Source of the DNA: Baffinella frigidus
Lineage: Eukaryota; Cryptophyceae; Cryptomonadales; Baffinellaceae
Assembly: GCA_026770585.1 (NCBI GenBank)
Contig: MU646323.1
Span: forward strand, 1,231,340-1,255,904
DNA length: 24,565 bases
Reading direction: 5' to 3'
A program made the position numbers and the translations under genes. Position 1 is the stretch's first letter; the number at the start of each line of letters is the position of its first letter. Under the pieces are notes generated by a model, which worked only from the letters and a program-made list of their open reading frames with translations, did no database searches and was not told where the DNA came from. Positions 12,201-18,082 of the stretch are shown in pieces.

Positions 12201-15200
12201 CCCAAAACCCTACACCCTACACCCTACACCCTGAACCCTCAACCCTCAACCCTAACCCTTACACCCCAAACCCTCAACCCCAAACCCTACACCCTAAACC
12301 TCAAATCCTACACCCCCAATCCTACACCCCAAACCCCCAACCCAAAACCTTACACCCTACACCCTGAACCCTAAGCCCTAAACCCTCAACACCAAACCCC
12401 AAACCCCAAACCCTCAACCCTAAACCCTAAACCCTAAACCCCAACCTTCCACCTACAGATGCGCCGGACGAGGAGAGTGCAGGGGACGACGCTCGCATGC
12501 GCGACTCTGGGGAGGAGGGCGAAGTGGGGGGGGCAGGGGGGGGAGCACGGATACCCGACGAAAGAGGCTCCCTTTTTGACCATTCCGGGGGGTCGTCGAA
12601 AGTTGACACACCGCAAAAGTGGCTTGGATCGGGGGAAGCTTCTCTGGTAGATGCGGAGTGGGTCACGCATCGGGTCCTGGCGTTTAGGGCGCCGGAGGGG
12701 GGGGGGGAGGGCCGCGTCACCGTCCGCCTCTTCAGGTATCGATAGTGTATGGTTTTGGAATTGGGGATCGGGGTTTATGGGTTGTGGACTTCAGTGGTTT
12801 GGGGTTTACAGCTGCATAGGAGTTCGAGTAGATCGTGGATGGTTTCTCCAGGGCGTTTAGGGCGCCGGAAGGGGGGGGGCAGGGCCGCGTCACCGTCAGC
12901 CTCTTCAGGTGCCGATTTAACGCGAAATCGGATTCCATTTACAAGCCGTTGTGTGCTATTTTAAGGTTGGAATTTCCTGAGATAGAAAAGGGGTTATAAA
13001 TTGAATATGGTGCCGTACAGGCTCCGCGCACAACTTTGCGCACCCTAAAGTCTTAAGTCAATTACAGAAACGGAGAAGAGGAGGTCTCGCGCGCGGCATA
13101 TCACTAAATGGGGTTACAAACCACATCGGATTTCACATAATAGTAAACGCTCGCATGACACTCAATGGGGCTTTAAATTACATCTGGTTTCACATTGCAG
13201 TAACCTCCACATCTCCGCGCAGGAACGGGAAGGAGGTCTGGGACCTCCCAGGAGGCTACGAGTACTTCGACGCCAAACACCGCTCAATCATCGCCCTCTC
13301 CATCACCCTCCGATACCGAGGCATGGCCCCGCTGGAAAAGCCGCTGACGCCAAAGGAGAAGGCGAAAGAGGCGAAGATCGACGAGTTCCACGATGATGTA
13401 TGCAGGTAAAGATGCCCCCTGCCACACAGCAGGCTACGAAGGTATTTGTTTGCCAAATTCTAACCAAAATCGGTTAAGATACACCCTAAACTACACCCTA
13501 AACCCTAAACCTTAAACCTCAAACCCTAAACCCTAAACCCTAAACCATAAGCCATAAACCATAAACCATAAACCATAAACCATAAACCGTAAACCCCAAA
13601 CCTCACACCCGAAAACCGAAATCCGAAATTATAAACCCGGAACCCAAAACCGAAAAGCCAAACCTAACAACCACCAAACCCTATCCCCCGCAGGCAGCAG
13701 ATAGCGTGGATCGAGAAATTCGGGTTCCGGAACCACTCTGCCGAGGCTGCGGGGTGCGCCGACCAGCTGCAGGTGTCTCACCATGACCTTGCACCCTGAC
13801 CTTGCACTCGATCTACCGCACTCGATCTTCGACTCTGAACGACCAGGCTCACTCCTGAAACCCGAACTCCAAAAACCCCGAAACCCGAGTCCCTAAGCCC
13901 TGAACCCAAATTTCTAACGTCTGGAGCATAAATCCGATACCCAAAGCCCGAAAAACGAAGCGAAACGCGAAGGCTAAGCTAGATAGCGTGGCAAAATGAG
14001 CGAAAAGCGAAAGCTAAGCTAGATAGCGTGGCTCGAGAAAGTCGCGTTTCGGAACCACTCTGCAGAGCCTGCGGAGTATGCCGACCACCTGCAGCTTTCA
14101 AACCCGATCCCCGAAAACCGAAACACGGTACCCGACACCCGAAACCCTAAACCCGAAACCGACAAATCCGACACCCTAAACCCGACACCCTAAATCCGAC
14201 ACCCTAAACCCGACACCCTAAACCCGACACCCTGAACCCTAAACCCGACACCCTGAACCCTAAACCCGACACCCTACACCCTAAACCCGACACCCGACAT
14301 CCTAAACCCGAAACTCGTTTGCTCCGACAGGAATCACACCTGCGGCTGCTAGCACTCGACCCAGAGCGGGAAGAGTCTCTCCACAACCTCGCGATCTTCT
14401 TCGAGGACATCCGAGGCGACTGGGAGTCCGCTGCTGCTGCGTGGCGAAGGTCTCTTTCTCCTCTCAGTCTCAGAAATTAATTTATTGAAATAATTAAGAG
14501 GAAAATACGTAGTTATATTCCTCGTAATCCTCCTAATAAATTCATTTATTATCTTTAGGGCGTCCGTATTAGACACGTTTCGTCACTCGGCATTCGACAT
14601 TGTGAGACACTCCGTACTAGACACTTTGGGGGCATGTAGTTGAGTACCAAACAACGTCACAACTTGCTTCTGAATGCGTTGAAAGAGGGGCGCTGGGATA
14701 GACTGAGGCAGAGCGGGTGGAGTGTGAGACCGAGGCTCGTCACCTGTCCGACCGAGACTCATCACCTGTCCGACCGAGGCTCATCACCTATCCGACCGAG
14801 GCTCACAGAGTGCCAGCATAACCTGGCGGTCTTCTTCGAAGACATCAGAGGGGACTGGGAGTCTGCTGCTGCTGCGTGGCGCCGGTGCTGCATTTTAGGG
14901 TTGGGTGTTTACTGTGTCGGTTTTAGGGTTTAGTGTGTCGGGTTTAGGGTTTGGGGTGGAGTTGGAGGGTGGAGGGTTCACTGTCAAGAGGGCGACTGGA
15001 ACGCTGTCTAGTGTAGGGTTTGAATTCCCGGCGGAACCGGAGGGTTGAGGGTTGATGGCTTAGGGTGTGCACACCTAAGGAGCACCTACGCGCGAAAGCC
15101 CCTATCAGGTACGATCCGAGCGAGAACGTCGCGGTGCGAATTTGTACCGCAGACCCAGCATGTCAACTTTAGAAAAGCTATTGTGAAGTTGACATATTGT

Positions 15201-16998
15201 GAAGTTGACATAGCTATTGTGAAGTTGACGCCAACCCGACCGAGGTAGGTTGGCTTCTTCTTCTTCTTTATTACTCTCGATACAGGTCCTAGATGAGGCC
15301 CTTGAGCCTTGAGTTGAGTGGTACAAAAGTCTATGAGCCTTAAGACACGGCTGGGATCAGGTAGTTGGAACTGATTCATTCTAATCTGCGCGAAATCCCC
15401 GAATCAGGTACGATCCGAGCGAGAACGTGACGGCGCTGGAGCTGAGGCAAATGAATGTTCAGGCAGATGCCATGGTATGTCGAGCCCCCCTCGACTGTGG
15501 ACTTTCCCAAACACTCAGTGTTACTTTACAGACGCTCATAATATGTTTGTTTTACAACCATGATGTTGACTTTTCCAACTTCACTATTGACTTGACGAAA
15601 ACCGAGCAGGTTTCATACCAGGAAGATCACTGATCCCGGCAAGCTTTGCACCAGGAAAAACTGTGATTATCAGAAGAATGTTTGTCTCCGAAACGAGGAG
15701 TGTTCGTCAAGTCAATAGTGAAGTTGTCAAAGTCAACATTATGTGTGTAAAGCAAACAAATTATGAGCGTCTGTAAAGTAACACTTGCCACGCGACGACC
15801 ACCTGTGACCCAAACACCTGTAAAAACCATTTACAAGTATTATACATGGTCACGAACCCGAAACTTAAGAGGGTCATGGATGAGGTTCGGCAACTTTCGA
15901 GAGGGGTCACAGATCTGTGACCCGGTCACAAGTCGATCCGTGAACTTCGAGATCGAGATAAAAAGATTTTAAAATGTCAGCACCTCACGAAAGGATCATT
16001 TTAATGGACGTGATGAGAAAACATGTTTGAAACAAAATCATGCAGGGGTTGTGATGTAGAATATATCCATTTACGGTACGTAGTGAGTTTAAAACTTCTT
16101 TTTTTCCTTCCCATTCTACTTTTATGCGGCGGTTCGAAAAACGAGCCGTTGTACCAGGATTCGACTTGTTGGACGCAACGTTTGGGTCACAGGTCGTCGT
16201 CGAGTGGTGAATCTGTTTGAATCGCAGGTTGTGAAGAAGACGCCAGAAGAGGAGCACTACGAACAGGCTCTCAACGACTACATCGACGTACTCAACCCCG
16301 CCCGACGCCAAGAGTTGCTCAACAGCAACCTCAAACCACCTTTTGCCGGAATTTCTGTAAAGCAACTCGGGAACCATCGGGAACCATCGGGGACCCTGGG
16401 GGGGCATCGAAAACTCTCGTGAACCATCGTGAATCATTGAAAACTCTCGAAAACCATTCAAACCCCTCGGGAACAATTGAGGCCCCTGAGGAACCATTAA
16501 ACCCCCTCAGAGACCCAGGGGAACCATTGAAACCGGGCCCTGAGGGACCCTGGGGAGATATTGAAACCCCCCGGGAACCATCGGGCACCCTTGAAACCCC
16601 TCGGGAACCCAGTCGGGAGAACCGTTGAAAATCCTCAGGAACCATCGGGCACGGTTAAACCCCCTCAGGTACCCTTGGGAACAAACGGGAACAATTGAAA
16701 ATCCTCGGGAACCCTGGGGAGCCATGGAAAACCCTCGGGACCCCATGGGAACCTTTTTAAACCCTCGGGAACCATCGGGAACCCTGGGTATCGTGTGGTG
16801 TGTTTGAGGAGTATTGCGACCAGGCTTTCAACTACTACATCGACGTAAGCTGGTACTAATCGTGCCCGGTCTCGTCCCTCTCCCTGTACAAACCCTGACG
16901 TTTTTAGTCAACTGCCTCCGCAGGAGGAGCTTCCAGAAGAAATGAGGGAGACCGCGCGGCTGGCGCCCCACCTCATCCGATGGTCTTTCCCCCCCCCC

Positions 16999-17037
<39 letters not shown>

Positions 17038-17749
17038 TCCCTCTCTCTCTCGCGCGCGCGCTCTATCTCTTTCCCTCTCTCGCTCTCTCTCTCTCTCTTT
17101 CCCGCTCTCTCTCTTTCCTCATCCGATGGTCTTTCCCCCTCTCTCTATTTCCCTCTTTTTAAAAAAGGTTTGCTGTTTTGTTTTGGAGGCTTTGGGATTT
17201 TTAGAGGTGTATTGGTTTTCATTTTAATGTTTATTGGGTCCAACCTTTAAATATTTGTGCCAGGGCCTTATACGATGGTCCGCCCCGACTTTTTTCAGAG
17301 GTGTGTTGTTTTAATTTACAGGGGGTGGTGGGGGGTCAGAGGTTCATTGGTCCCCATAAATGTTTGGATTGGTCCAATGGGTCCAATGGGGTATTGGTCC
17401 AATGGGGTACCCCATAAATGTTTGTACGAGGACCCCATCGGATGGTCTGCCCGGATTATCTTGAGAGGTTGATGAGTCCTGGTATAATCATGAGTGGGGT
17501 TTCCTTATACAAATTTGTTTCAAACGTTTTCTTGGTGCAAATCTTTATAGATTTTGCTGGTGGTAGGCTTTATGGATTTTCCTGGTGAAAAGAAGAAGGA
17601 GAAGTGGCACGTGCTGTGCCACGTCCTTGTCACGTCTAACTCACTGCCTGATAATTGTACGTGACAATTCTTCCTCTATAGCTAGCTAGATAGATAGATA
17701 GATAGATAGATAGAGAGAGAGATAGATAGGTAGATAGATAGATAGATAA

Positions 17750-17784
<35 letters not shown>

Positions 17785-18047
17785 TGTATATTTATACATA
17801 TATGTATACGTATACATATATGTATAGATAAAGGTAAATGTGTTTGTATATGTATTTAAATATATGTATATATATATAATACTCTCGTTCTAACAGCGGG
17901 ACGTGACAGGCCCTGGACGAACGTGACCGAGGACATTCCCCAGGGACGCTACTCGTGGCATGGGACGTGACACTTCTTATCCTTCTTAAATTTATACAAC
18001 ACTCTCATATATATATTCAAATACATATGTATGCATATGATAATCTC

Positions 18048-18082
<35 letters not shown>

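Noticed and set aside
15985-16497. Minus-strand ORF of 170 codons
   Set aside because: It runs through the antisense of exon z and the minisatellite; its N-terminal third is repeat-derived, and no domain is recognised.
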